Source of the DNA: Geosiphon pyriformis
Lineage: Eukaryota > Glomeromycota > Glomeromycetes > Archaeosporales > Geosiphonaceae
Assembly (NCBI GenBank): GCA_016748015.1
Contig: JAAOMT010000219.1
Coordinates: forward strand, 401,091-419,044
Direction: 5' to 3'
Length of the DNA: 17,954 nt
Within the stretch, counting starts at the first letter, position 1, and every line of letters begins with the position of its first letter. A program made the position numbers and the translations under genes. The notes below the pieces were generated by a model that was not told where the DNA came from, did not search any database, and was given only the letters and a program-made list of their open reading frames with translations. Below are positions 7,855-17,250 of the stretch, piece after piece.

Positions 7855-7980
7855 TATAGCCTAAACTGATTTAAGTAGCTGGTTACATATAGAAAGCATA
7901 TAAACTACATTTAGTTTAGAATACTTAGTTGTTCTAAAATACTAAGTAGTAATTGGATCATACTTATTAAATAAAAAATA
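7852..7980 (+). other. 3' tail of half-LINE copy 2
   Basis: It begins with TAG at 7852-7854 and keeps the same 19-codon distance to the next in-frame stop (TAG 7912-7914) as the other two elements. The core has drifted to GTAGCTGGTTACATATAGAAA, all explicable as C-to-T or G-to-A changes in the CACGTG part. It ends in an A-rich tail. Confidence 0.6.
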
Positions 7981-8862
7981 AAAAACTATTAAACTAATTA
8001 GTTTTAAATTAAATAAAATTTTATAATTAAAATAGTTTATAAAAAGTTTAATTTTATTAAAACTTAATTTTTTTGGAAAAAATGATATTATAATTAAAAA
8101 CCATAGTTTTTATTAATTATTATATATATTAGTTATTGATATTATATAATTAATTACTTTATTTTTAGATAATAACTTAATTAATTAATTTAATTATTAA
8201 TTATTTTAAATAACTATATAAACAATGAATTTTTTAATTGTAGAAAAACATATAAGAAATTAAAGAAATAAAAATTACTTTTAAATATTTAATTTTTTTA
8301 TATTATTTATTTTTTTCTTTTAATTTTTTTAAATATTTAAATATTTATAAATAAAAAATTATTTATTGGTATTTTTATATCTTATTTTTTTTAATTTGTA
8401 TAACTATTAATCTTGAATATTATTAAATAATTATTTGCTAAAAAATACAATTAATATTTAATATTAAATTTTAAGAATATTAATATAAAACATAAAATTA
8501 TATTAATATATTATTTTTTGTTAATAATATAACTATTTTTCTATCTTTAGATTTTTTTGTTACTTTCCAAAAAAACAATAACTAAAATATATATAAAACT
8601 AATTTTACACATTAAATTTTTATTAATTTATTTTATTTTTTAAAATTAATTATTCTTTAATTAATTTTATTATTATACAATTTTGTTTTTTTTGCTATTT
8701 GTTAACTTTTTACTTCAATTTGTAATAATATTATGATGTTTGCTATTATTATATTATAGTGTTTATTGCTATTATAAAATAATATTTATTATTAATATTA
8801 TTTTGTAATTGTTATTATGTAAATTATTATTATTATAAAATTATTATTGTATTATATTATGA
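7981..8862. other. AT-only spacer, no gene seen
   Basis: About 0.9 kb of A/T-only DNA between the end of half-LINE copy 2 and the 3' end of the full LINE. It has short ATT/TTA runs (8790-8860 is largely TAT/ATT repeats) but no convincing ORF, RNA gene or element boundary. Confidence 0.7.
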
Positions 8863-8873
8863 TTAAATAATTT
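8863..8873. repeat. Candidate target-site duplication, 3' side
   Basis: TTAAATAATTT at 8863-8873 abuts the element's A tail and is repeated exactly at 15665-15675. LINE insertion by target-primed reverse transcription makes such duplications. The AT-rich background and overlap with the A tail weaken the call. Confidence 0.5.
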
Positions 8874-8995
8874 TTTATTACATTTTATGAGGTCCAAACA
8901 CTACCTAGGGTTATATACCAAAGAAATGATATAAACTAAGTGTAAATCATGTTTTTCCTACACGTGACCAGCCACTTGGGCCAATCAGGACAACA
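8868..8995 (-). other. LINE 3' UTR / tail
   Basis: On the - strand it follows the ORF2 stop TAG (8998-8996) with a 19-codon open stretch in the same frame to TAG at 8938-8936, the core GTGGCTGGTCACGTGTA, then ACATGATT, TAGGTAGTGTTTGGACCTC and a TAATAAAAAA end. The same blocks in the same order end both half-LINEs, so this is the conserved 3' recognition region of the family. Confidence 0.7.
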
Positions 8996-11900
8996 CTATA
9001 CAGTTATATGTACCGAAACAGAATCATCGACACCAGAAAAGAAAGAACATTGTTTATGAAAGCCAAAACAAACACCAAGAGTCTCAGCCATACCAAGTAG
9101 CCTAACAATGCCAGCCGAAAACCTAGAAGCCGAGCCAGGGACTGAGATAGGAACCAAACCATCAAGTGGGATGAGATTATTTTTTTCCATAAATGCACAA
9201 TGCTTAACCCTAACCAACCAAATATCATTCCTAAAAGCAAAACTAAGGGAACGCACAAACTCAACAATTTTCGAACTAGCAGCCTTGTGACATTTGAAAA
9301 CAGAGATAGCTTCACAAAGCCACTCAATAAAAACAAACTCTTTAGAGAGAGCCGTAAATACAGAAACATCAGAGGCACAAGAAAACAGCAATTGCAGCAT
9401 GCAGGAAGAAAAGAGAGACAGGCCAGAAAGCACTATTCAAGATTTTGAACATGTATCCAGTATCTGGAGACGTGCAGAGACATCAGCCTTGTAAGAAAAA
9501 ACATAATCTGATGTCTCCACCTCACTACAATATAAGCACAATATGCTGGGGTATCTTCTGTCATACAAGCGTTTACGAACAGCAACAGACAGCCAGTGGT
9601 GCAATGCCTTCATAAGAAAACTGCATGCATCTGCTGTGGGCTTGCTGGTGTGGCCAGCAGCCATGTGTGAATCAGGATGCCATACCAGTAAAGAGCAGAA
9701 CCAATTTATGTCCGCGAACAAACTGGCAGACAGAAATTTAGAACCAGAACCAATCTCTCAGTGCACATGACTAACAGAACAAAAAATATTGTGAACAAAA
9801 TGCCTAGAATTGCCAGAAACAGCCCCACCGTCTGCCAGCAAAAAGCGCACATGCAATTGGGAAGGAAGAAACCAGCCTGAGTGAGAAGAAGCCCCAGCTA
9901 TAGCATCAGTATGTTCATTTCCAATCACACCAAAGTAATCTTTCACTTTGTGCCATTCAACTATCAAATTTTTGCCATGAATAATGTTTACAATATGCTG
10001 GTGTTTGACCCAACAACAATTGTAAAAATTCAGACGCACCATACCCAATTCCGACTTGCAGGCATTCAAAGCAGCTTGACTGTCAAAGAACAGATGAACA
10101 CAACTAGAACAGAGGACACACTCCAGTGCCAGCGCAATAGCCTGCATTTCCACCAACATAAAAGACAGCAGACCCAAAACTCCAACGCCCAAACCCAGAT
10201 CAATGTCACTGAAAAAAACACCAGCCCCAGCCATGCAATTCTTGGTACCTAGGTTTGTCAGAGACCCATCTGTATAAACAGAAATGCTACTAGGAAGAAC
10301 TTGGGAAAGCTGATTACAAACCAACACAAAGCCAGGAGAGGCAAGAATACTCTAAAGACTCACACCAGCCAAAGCAGGAGAAGGGGCACGAGGAGAAGAC
10401 GTATCAGACAGGAACTCAACAGAAAGCGTGAACCACTCAGGGGTTGGGCCACGGGGGTCCAACCTCTTCCACCACTTGAATTTGTACCAGTCAAACACGA
10501 CTCCATGATGGTTATGAAGTTGGTCAACAAAGGCGATGCCATACCGTCAGAGTGAGGGAAAGAACTTGACAAATTTAGACTCACTGAGAACAGTAGACAT
10601 GGGTACCCCACCACAAAGCCGAAATGGACTACCAAAAGACCCACTCAAAGATAAGTTGCAATCGAGAAGAACACAAACAGCACCCACTAAGAAGTTATTC
10701 AAAGGGCTGACTCATACACAAACAGAAACACTCAAAGAATAAATAGGGTGCCAGCTCGAAACCTGTAAGTCATGAGACCTGTAGGAGAACAGACAACCCA
10801 GGATTTCCACTGAGTTTGCAAAACAAATAAGGGAAGCAACCTTACTTTTTGATTGAATCTGGGCAAAAAATTTCAACCTATAGAATGAAGGATGATGGAT
10901 CATGTCACTGGGAAAATCAAGAGGCAATCCAGACTTGGATTTCAAGCCCCTATGAATCAAAGCATCTCACTTATTACACACACTGACAGGAACAAAACTA
11001 AACTGAGTTCTATAACTGATGATGGGGTGGAGAACAGCTAACACTAAATAAAGAAATTGTTTGTCTGATACGGCTTTTCTTAAAACCAAGTTGACAAAAA
11101 AACGAACATCTGAATAGGCTTTTGCCAGGCTGGGCTTCGACAGTCCCTCAGAAAACACGAAGATACCCAGATAACGATGAGATTTGCCTGGCTTAGCTAT
11201 AGAAATAGGGGATCCACTGATGAAAAGAGAAGGTGCACTAACACGGCTATTAATTGGAATGACCACTGTCTTATCATTATTAATTAAAATATCATTGATG
11301 CAGAAGAACTCACTAGCCACATCAAGAATGTGTTGAGTGGCAGTCTGACTGCTACCCACCCAGATCATATCATCCACAAAAGCGTCTACAGCGAAGAAAG
11401 ACGACAAACCAGCCTAAGACTCCACATGGCCCATCTTAGCAATGAAATGAGAATTTAACCTGTAACTACACACACTCTCCTGCCTCTTAACTTCACACAA
11501 GAGAGGATCATAAAATATACACCAAAGAAGAGGCAAAAACACCTCCTCTTGGTCCAAGCCATTGTGTACATGATAACCATTTGTCAACCCAAAATCAGTC
11601 ATAACCCAGTTTGTACGACCACCATAAATATTCTCAATGATCTTAATAAACTGGCAGCACATTTTTATCCTAACCAAACTTTTCTTAAGATGGTCCCAAC
11701 CGACCGAGTCATACGCTTTCTGCATGTCTTGTAAAACCAGCCAGAGCTCCCAGTTTTTTTCAAGAGCGTCCTCGATCACCGAACCAATCGCAAAAATGGG
11801 AGACTGAGTTGTAGTGTCTTTGAAAATAGAAAAATTGTCCCCATGAAGAACGTCAAACTTGCTACATGCCAAAGAAATTCTATTAGAGAGAATCTTGGAA

Positions 11901-13684
11901 AGAATTTTTCAAGCCATCTCAATCAGAGCAATAGAACGAGTGTTTGTGAACACGCCCTCCCATTTATAAGGTTTAGGAATCATCAACACCCAGGCTTTCT
12001 TCCAAGCACCAGGCACAGACTCACTACGAAGACAAGAATTAATAAGCACCAAGAGCATATCGAGAACAAATTTATTACAGTGCTTCCAAAGTTCATTGGA
12101 GATGTCTGAAAGATCAGCAGCCTTCCCATCAGGTAGGACAGAGACCACGCCAGACATCTCATCAAAACTAACACAGCTCATCACATCTAAAAAAGCACCA
12201 TCAAACATGTAATCCAAAGACCGATATTGGTTAGACCAATTCCCAGGAACATTAAGGGCCACACCATATTTACAAGTCCATCTCTCCATAATCTCATCCA
12301 CTTTCTTTTTAACATGATCAGGTTCCAAATACAGCTCATCACCAACTACCAAATGATCCAAAACCACCTTGTGAAAAGGCCTCTCCAAGATGCTTCTAAT
12401 AGTGTGATCTTTGTTAGATTCAAAGATCTCCGTCCTTTTATCAACAGCAGATCTAATCTGCGACTCTTCAGCACATTTTGATTCCAATAACTTTGAGGCA
12501 TGATAAGACTTCTTGGCTTTAGACAGAGCTAAACGAATGTTGTCAAAAGAAGACTTTGAGAGAAAAAGAGACCTTACCACAGCAGCACCAGCAGAATCAA
12601 GCGCTTCCCAAGTATCAAGCAGCGATACAAACACATCACAATTAACAGAACGGAAAGCTTTGACCAACTTGGACATTAAAAGTTTTAGCTTATGGAACCT
12701 GGACGAATGCTTAGTGAAAACGCCGTCATAACCTTTAAACCTTTTTTTCCTGAAAACTTCACTCGCTGAGAAACAGACAGTTTTTTGAACAGCATCTCAC
12801 ATCGCATCCAAATCCAACAGATCTCTGGCAGCCAAGAAATCATCAGAGAACATGGCAGCATTCACTGCTGTGGCCTCCCTGAATCTCAACCACAAGGCAA
12901 CACTAGCATCCTTAAAATCGTACTTCCAACAATCCCTATTGGTCTGCTTGCGAACAGAACACAAATGCATATCCAAGAGACCACCTAAACCAATCGATGC
13001 AGAAATGGCTTGATGGTCAGTATCAAAGAAGTCGGACACATCCAGAATATCACGATCCACAATAGCATTGACCAAATTGGGAGATACAAAAAGATAATCA
13101 ATTGTCTTCGTCACATCCCGGGAATCACTCCAAGTTGGAACTTTCACAAACGGACTGCAGACAAGAGAGTTGACCAGACCCAAGCTACCACACTTCCTGA
13201 AACTGGCACTTCTACGCAAACCATTCTCATTGAAGTCACCACCTAAGACCACAAAGAATGATTTATTCACAGCACTAGCAATCATAGCATTCACGTCATC
13301 AGCCTGAAAGAAGCGCACTAAAGCCGACGCACCAGCATACAGACCCAAAAAAGAAACCAAGAGTTTATTTCTAAAAAGCAATTTGACAGAAATAAGGCAA
13401 CCAGGGACCTCAGAAACTTTGCACATATGCCTGGCCAGAGAATTGTTCATAATGATTGCCACACCAGAACCAAGATGACCAGAATTCAAACCGAAAATGA
13501 AGACCCGAACACCATCGAACTTGCTAGCAATCCAAGGCCGTACCTTATCTTTTAACTTTGTCTTAGTGACAATTGAAACTAAATTGTTCATATCTCTGTG
13601 CCAACGTATAATGTCCTCTTGCTTAGCTGAATTGTTCATTCCCCTGACATTACATGTGGCTATTTTCCATACTAAATCATTCAT
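8996..13684 (-). pseudogene. LINE ORF2: endonuclease / reverse transcriptase / RNase H, with nonsense mutations
   Basis: A single frame of 1562 codons runs from ATG 13684-13682 to TAG 8998-8996 without a frameshift. Internal stops (low coordinate): TGA 12797, TGA 11909, TAG 11414, TGA 10967, TGA 10712, TGA 10547, TAG 10352, TGA 9758, TGA 9437. Domains: AP-type endonuclease, residues about 7-240 (ATCNVRG; GGDFNEN; TIDYLFVS; TDHQAIS) with Lys41 where the family has catalytic Glu (KTKL for ETKL); reverse transcriptase, about 560-850 (MIPKPYKW; Asp653 in LQDMQKAYDSV; GLDQEEVFLPLLW; catalytic FVDD, Asp771-772); RNase H, about 1133-1275 with Asp1139, Glu1179, Asp1201, Asp1260 all kept; C-terminal finger Cys1383, Cys1386 with the expected His and Cys replaced by Tyr1394 and Tyr1398. 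It would nick DNA and copy the element's RNA into the target site in the nucleus. Start chosen because ATG 13684 overlaps the ORF1 stop and begins the endonuclease fold. Confidence 0.88.
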
Positions 13685-13686
13685 CA
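13682..13686 (-). promoter_or_regulatory. TGATG stop/start overlap joining ORF1 to ORF2
   Basis: On the - strand the ORF1 stop TGA (13686-13684) shares its A with the ORF2 start ATG (13684-13682), giving TGATG; a second ATG follows out of frame. Such overlaps support termination-reinitiation in some LINEs (SART1 of silkworm uses UAAUG). The arrangement is read directly; the mechanism here is inferred. Confidence 0.65.
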
Positions 13687-15525
13687 GGTTGTAAAAGAGA
13701 CCGCAGAACCCAAGCCAGCACATATCTGATCTAACTTCTCCAATACCAAACTAACTGAAGCTTCGAGAGCCACCAACTTTGATTCCAAGCAACCCACTTT
13801 CGAAGTCAGAACTTTCGAACTACTCAAACCCAAACTTGAGGTATCATAGGAAACCGAAGAAAAAAAAATAACCACAGAATCAGGTTCATCCAAAACCATA
13901 TCCGAACCAAGTTTCATATTAACCAAACCAGGAGCAGCCAAGGGCTGAGAAGAGGAATCGAAAGCCGAAAGCACCAAGCTTAAACTGTCAAGTTTGTCAA
14001 TAATACCGGACACTTTATCCATGAGAAGTTTCAAAAAGCGCTCCAAAGAAGCAAGATGAGTTTCCAAAATCGAACCAACAGGATCCACGAGAGATGAGTT
14101 ACCAACCAAACCTGAGGCGCCAGGAGAAGAGACAAAATCAGGACCAGAACCAAAGTAAGGACCATTAGATGAAGATGCTAGAGAGACAACCTGGGCCCAT
14201 GATTTGCTGCCGAATGCAGCCAGTCTAGAAATAAGCACACTCTTTTTTGCATATAGCTTGGCCAACTGGAGGCAGGTTTCATCAGAGACAACTTTTTTAA
14301 ATGATTTGGAAAGTTTAGGAGAATGTGAGACCTCAGCATCACACTCCAGAACTGAATGACCAAGTTTCCCACACCAGTTACACTGAACCAGATCCAATCT
14401 AGTCCAAGAAAGTTTCATCCCACCAAAAATAGGCTCCATATGAAATGCAGACTCCAAATCCTCATCATTCTCAAAACAAATTACAGCACAATGAATCCTA
14501 TTGCCAGTGACTAAAGAACAATTAATGACACAAGTTTTTCCACCAGTCCCCACCAAAAGATTGCCAAGATCATGAGCCGTTGTTCCCACTAGCAAAATAA
14601 ACAAAAGTGCTCTATACCAATCTCTAGACACTCATGTCTCATGATTCTGCACAGCCTTGGCCATGTGCACTAAATTCTTCCCAATTAAGAATAACTACTT
14701 AGCTGCCAACTGATTTGCCTGACTTGATTCGGCAAACTCCACTATAGCCTTTTGCCACAGCCCAATAAGTTGCAATCGGATCGACACCACTTGACCAAAT
14801 TCAGACACTGCGGCAATGATCATTTCTTTTGGCATATCCATGAGAATTTCTTTGATTACTACAGCCCGATCTGAGCGTATTCCCTGTCTCTTGAGATTGC
14901 TGTTTACAATGATGTTATTTTCCTTGGCCAATGACGCGGCTTTTTCCATGCTTTCCAATGAAGTAAATGTTGATTGGATGATCCCTTCAAATTTTGAGAG
15001 GGTAGTGGCCCCCCCAAAACCATTGATTCCTGAAAATAATTTCCTCACAACCTGAGTTTTAGCTGTTGCCAATTTCCCTTTCACAGCCGAAAGATTGATG
15101 TCCAAAGCAAAAAATTTCTTCACAGCCACTTCCACCTGAGTTTTAACAATTTTGGGGTCCATCCACACCTTTTCCAAAGAGAAAGACAACTGGGGAGGAA
15201 GAGAAACTTCCTCTTCATCATCATCCATATCATAATTGATAGAGCCGAGAGGGGAACCAATAGCCACACCAGTATTGAAACGCTTCACATTGGGCATATT
15301 CATTTGGGAGTCAGAGGTGGCTTTACCATCAAAGGCTTCTCGATCCATATCCATGCTAGTAAGTTGCCCGTCTACACTAACAGATTCACCAACTTTGAGA
15401 TTCTTATCTGTATCTGAAAGTTTAACACTATTGAAAGGCTTTTTGACTTTTTGAGTTAAACCACCACCAACTAAACTAGTGGTCGAGACTTTGGCAGACC
15501 TTCTCTTAGCACTAGGACCACTCAT
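13684..15525 (-). pseudogene. LINE ORF1 (gag-like, CCHC zinc knuckle), two nonsense mutations
   Basis: A 613-codon frame runs from ATG 15525 to TGA 13686-13684, broken by TAG 14697-14695 and TGA 14634-14632; the 20 codons between are coding-like (LFLIGKNLVHMAKAVQNHE), so both are point nonsense changes. The N-terminus (1-110) is basic then acidic (DMDDDEEE). Residues about 115-280 form a helical plus RRM-like part (RKLFSGINGFGGA; SEFGQVVSIRLQLIGLWQKAIVEFAE). After the stops a second beta-rich stretch leads to a canonical CX2CX4HX4C knuckle (CNWCGKLGHSVLEC, 14382-14341). The C-terminal third has two Leu/Val heptad-like stretches likely to be coiled coils (around SLERFLKLLMDKVSGII and LESKLVALEASVSLVLEKL). 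This is the RNA-binding, oligomerising partner of ORF2. Upstream of ATG 15525 the frame stays open for some 30 codons (NPFVVSPAAT) but has no ATG. Confidence 0.82.
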
Positions 15526-15664
15526 AGTGGCAGCTGGACTAACAACAAAAGGGTTTGATTCTTGTGAAATAATAGAAGACAGTATGCAAAAACAGAAAAA
15601 ACTTCTTTCAAAATTTGACTCTTTTTTAGAAATTTGGGACGAAGAAGAGAAAGAAGTTTTTTTT
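15526..15664 (-). other. LINE 5' UTR
   Basis: About 139 nt between the A-rich 5' end and the ORF1 ATG. It contains the 14-bp inverted repeat described separately and a pyrimidine-rich CTTCTTTCTCTTCTTCG stretch. The first half matches the 5' end of the LINE fragment at 1870-1952, so it is a conserved family 5' end, probably with the internal promoter. Confidence 0.6.
15596..15662. repeat. 14-bp perfect inverted repeat in the LINE 5' UTR
   Basis: AAAAAACTTCTTTC (15596-15609) and GAAAGAAGTTTTTT (15649-15662) are exact reverse complements with a 39-nt loop. The left arm is identical, and the right arm partly kept, at 1871-1884 and 1925-1942 in the other LINE fragment. The RNA would form a stable stem at its extreme 5' end. 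Confidence 0.75.
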
Positions 15665-15675
15665 TTAAATAATTT
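15665..15675. repeat. Candidate target-site duplication, 5' side
   Basis: TTAAATAATTT at 15665-15675 directly adjoins the LINE 5' end and equals 8863-8873. The LINE fragment near 1948 is also flanked by TTAAATAATT, so this could instead be a preferred target motif or the true element terminus. Confidence 0.5.
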
Positions 15676-17250
15676 ATACTATTTATGATTTTTATTAAAT
15701 TTTTGAATTATAATAATATACAAAATAAATTATAAAATTTAAGAACAGCTTTAATTTTGTAACAGATATTTATTAGTATAGTTATTGTTTTAAGTTTATT
15801 ATGTATTTGTTTTGACTGGTTTTTGAAATAAAATTTGTTGTTTTAAGTTTCAGTTATTTTTATAAAATGTTTTTTTAATATAAAAATATTTATTGTTCTA
15901 TTTATTAAAACATCATTGAAATTTTTGTAAATTATAGTATTTAGAAAATATTAATAAAAAAACAATATTTTTTTTAAAGCTTATTTTAAAAGTTTTAATA
16001 AATAAACTTTAAAATAGTTTTTTGTGTTTTTTCTATAAAAATAATAATTTTATAAATTTATTATTAAATTATAGTTTTTTTTTATTAAATATTTAACAAT
16101 AACAGATAATTTAATTAATTTAGTATTTTTAAGCACTAATAAAGCTTTAATAAATTAATTATTAAAAACTATACTTTTATCCAAAACAGTATATTCTGTA
16201 TTTACTAATACATTAAAAGCTATAAATTATATTATTAAAAAAAATGAAGCCAAAATACTTACTTATAAAGTCTAAAACTCTAAAATATTTTTTAATATTT
16301 TCAAATAAATATTAATATTAAATATACATTATTATTCAATAAAAATTAACAAAAATCAAAAATAATAATATTGTTATAGATTAGAATAACAAGCTAATAA
16401 ATAGCAAAAAAGAACAGAATTGTAGAGTAATGAAAATTAATCAAAAAAAAAATTACAATTTAGAAGCAAATTGAATGAGTAAAATTTCAATATACATAAT
16501 CAGTCTCATAAAAATCATCACAAATTTTTTCTAGAAATCTGAAAATAGAAAAATAGTTCATAATTGTTAACAAGATAATATTGCTGTTATTATTTTATGT
16601 CTCAACTTAACAATTCTTAGAATTAATAAAAGATATTATTGTGCTTTTTAATTGTTTCTTTATTTAATGAATTACAAAAACAAATAATTACTCCTTAGAT
16701 TAATTCTAACAATACAAATTAAGAAAAAGAAAAAATAAGGTATGTAAATGCCAACAAGTAATTTTTTATCCCAAGATGTTTAGATATTTGAAGGTAAAAA
16801 AAAAGAGAATAGGCAATATAAGAGAAAGTAATTAATAGTGGGTTTTATTTTATTATTTTAAGCATGTTTTTCTATAGTTAAAAGATTTATTACTTATATA
16901 ACTATTGAAAATGGTTAATAATCAGGTCAATGACTAAGTTAATGATTAAGTCAATAATCAGGTTAACAATTAGGTCATTAATTAAGTTAATAATTACTAT
17001 CTAAAAATAAAATAGCTAATTATATGATATCAGTGACTAATACATGTAATAACTAATAAAAAGTATGAGTTTCAAGCATAACATTATCCTTTCCAAAAAG
17101 ATTAAGCTCTAGTGAAATCAAGTTATTCATGGAATAATCTATTTGAAAAGTTTTGTCTAACTTAAAGCTAACTAGTTTGTTAAAATTTTTTGTGGATAGA
17201 ATATATAATACTTAAGACAAAATAAGTTTTGTATTTAAGAGACCAAATCT
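15676..17250. other. AT-rich spacer, no gene seen
   Basis: About 1.6 kb of AT-rich sequence with no convincing ORF on either strand. The only structure noticed is the 12-bp tandem repeat at 16918-16989. From about 16500 the composition is slightly less extreme, which may mark older decayed coding or transposon sequence. Confidence 0.6.
16918..16989. repeat. 12-bp tandem repeat, 6 units
   Basis: Six consecutive 12-bp units (ATAATCAGGTCA, ATGACTAAGTTA, ATGATTAAGTCA, ATAATCAGGTTA, ACAATTAGGTCA, TTAATTAAGTTA) follow the pattern nnnAyTArGTyA, where unit 2 has C and some have C/T changes. Ends GTCA and GTTA largely alternate, hinting at an older 24-bp unit. As 12 is a multiple of three the array is in phase for translation, but no ORF uses it. 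Confidence 0.75.

Larger units (their letters stand above)
5722..7980 (+). mobile_element. ORF1-only LINE derivative ('half-LINE'), copy 2
   Basis: This lies head-to-tail behind copy 1, offset by about 2358 bp at the ATG and 2337 bp at the tail, so small indels have accumulated. The start (TTTTCTTAATTTTATGACC) and the end (TTGGATC..., TTATTAAATAAAAAATAAAA) match copy 1, and ORF2 is again absent. It is more AT-rich than copy 1 and carries frameshifts and many stops. Its last 35-40 codons before the stop (about 7735-7851) do not match copy 1 well, so it looks like a separate subfamily inserted independently rather than a simple tandem duplicate. Confidence 0.62.
8868..15664 (-). mobile_element. 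Apparently full-length APE/RNase H-type LINE, inactive
   Basis: Read on the - strand: A-rich 5' end with a 14-bp hairpin, short 5' UTR, ORF1 (15525-13684), a TGATG stop/start junction, ORF2 (13684-8996), and a 3' tail of about 125 nt ending TAATAAAAAA. ORF2 has AP-type endonuclease, reverse transcriptase, RNase H and a C-terminal zinc finger in the order seen in RNase H-bearing LINE clades (I/Tad-like; clade not resolved by eye). An 11-bp repeat, TTAAATAATTT, flanks both ends. No frameshift was found over 6.5 kb of coding sequence, but 11 internal stops and several lost key residues make it non-functional. Its GC content is far above that of its flanks. Confidence 0.85.

Noticed and set aside
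3366-7980. Copies 1 and 2 as a simple tandem duplication of one insertion
   Set aside because: Their C-terminal coding segments differ and each has its own start and A-rich end. Independent insertion of related elements fits better, although an old duplication is not excluded.
8940-8995. A 9-bp stem in the LINE tail pairing TGATTGGCC with GGCTGGTCA through G-U pairs
   Set aside because: The aligned tail of copy 1 does not keep the pairing (the left arm changes without compensation), so the fold is not supported by the three sequences here.
8996-10742. Numerous + strand ORFs of 60-120 codons between about 9100 and 13700
   Set aside because: They lie opposite the LINE ORFs, are low in stops only because of the codon content of the - strand frame, and show no family-like motifs. 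They are shadows.
8996-15525. Reassignment of TGA/TAG as sense codons to explain the many in-frame stops
   Set aside because: ORF1 and ORF2 themselves end in TGA and TAG at the right places, the half-LINEs also contain TAA, and catalytic and zinc-binding residues are lost by the same type of change. Mutational decay explains everything without a changed code.
16918-16977. AGGTCA half-sites resembling nuclear-receptor direct repeats
   Set aside because: Fungi lack classical nuclear receptors and the match comes from the 12-bp tandem unit. No regulatory meaning can be supported.
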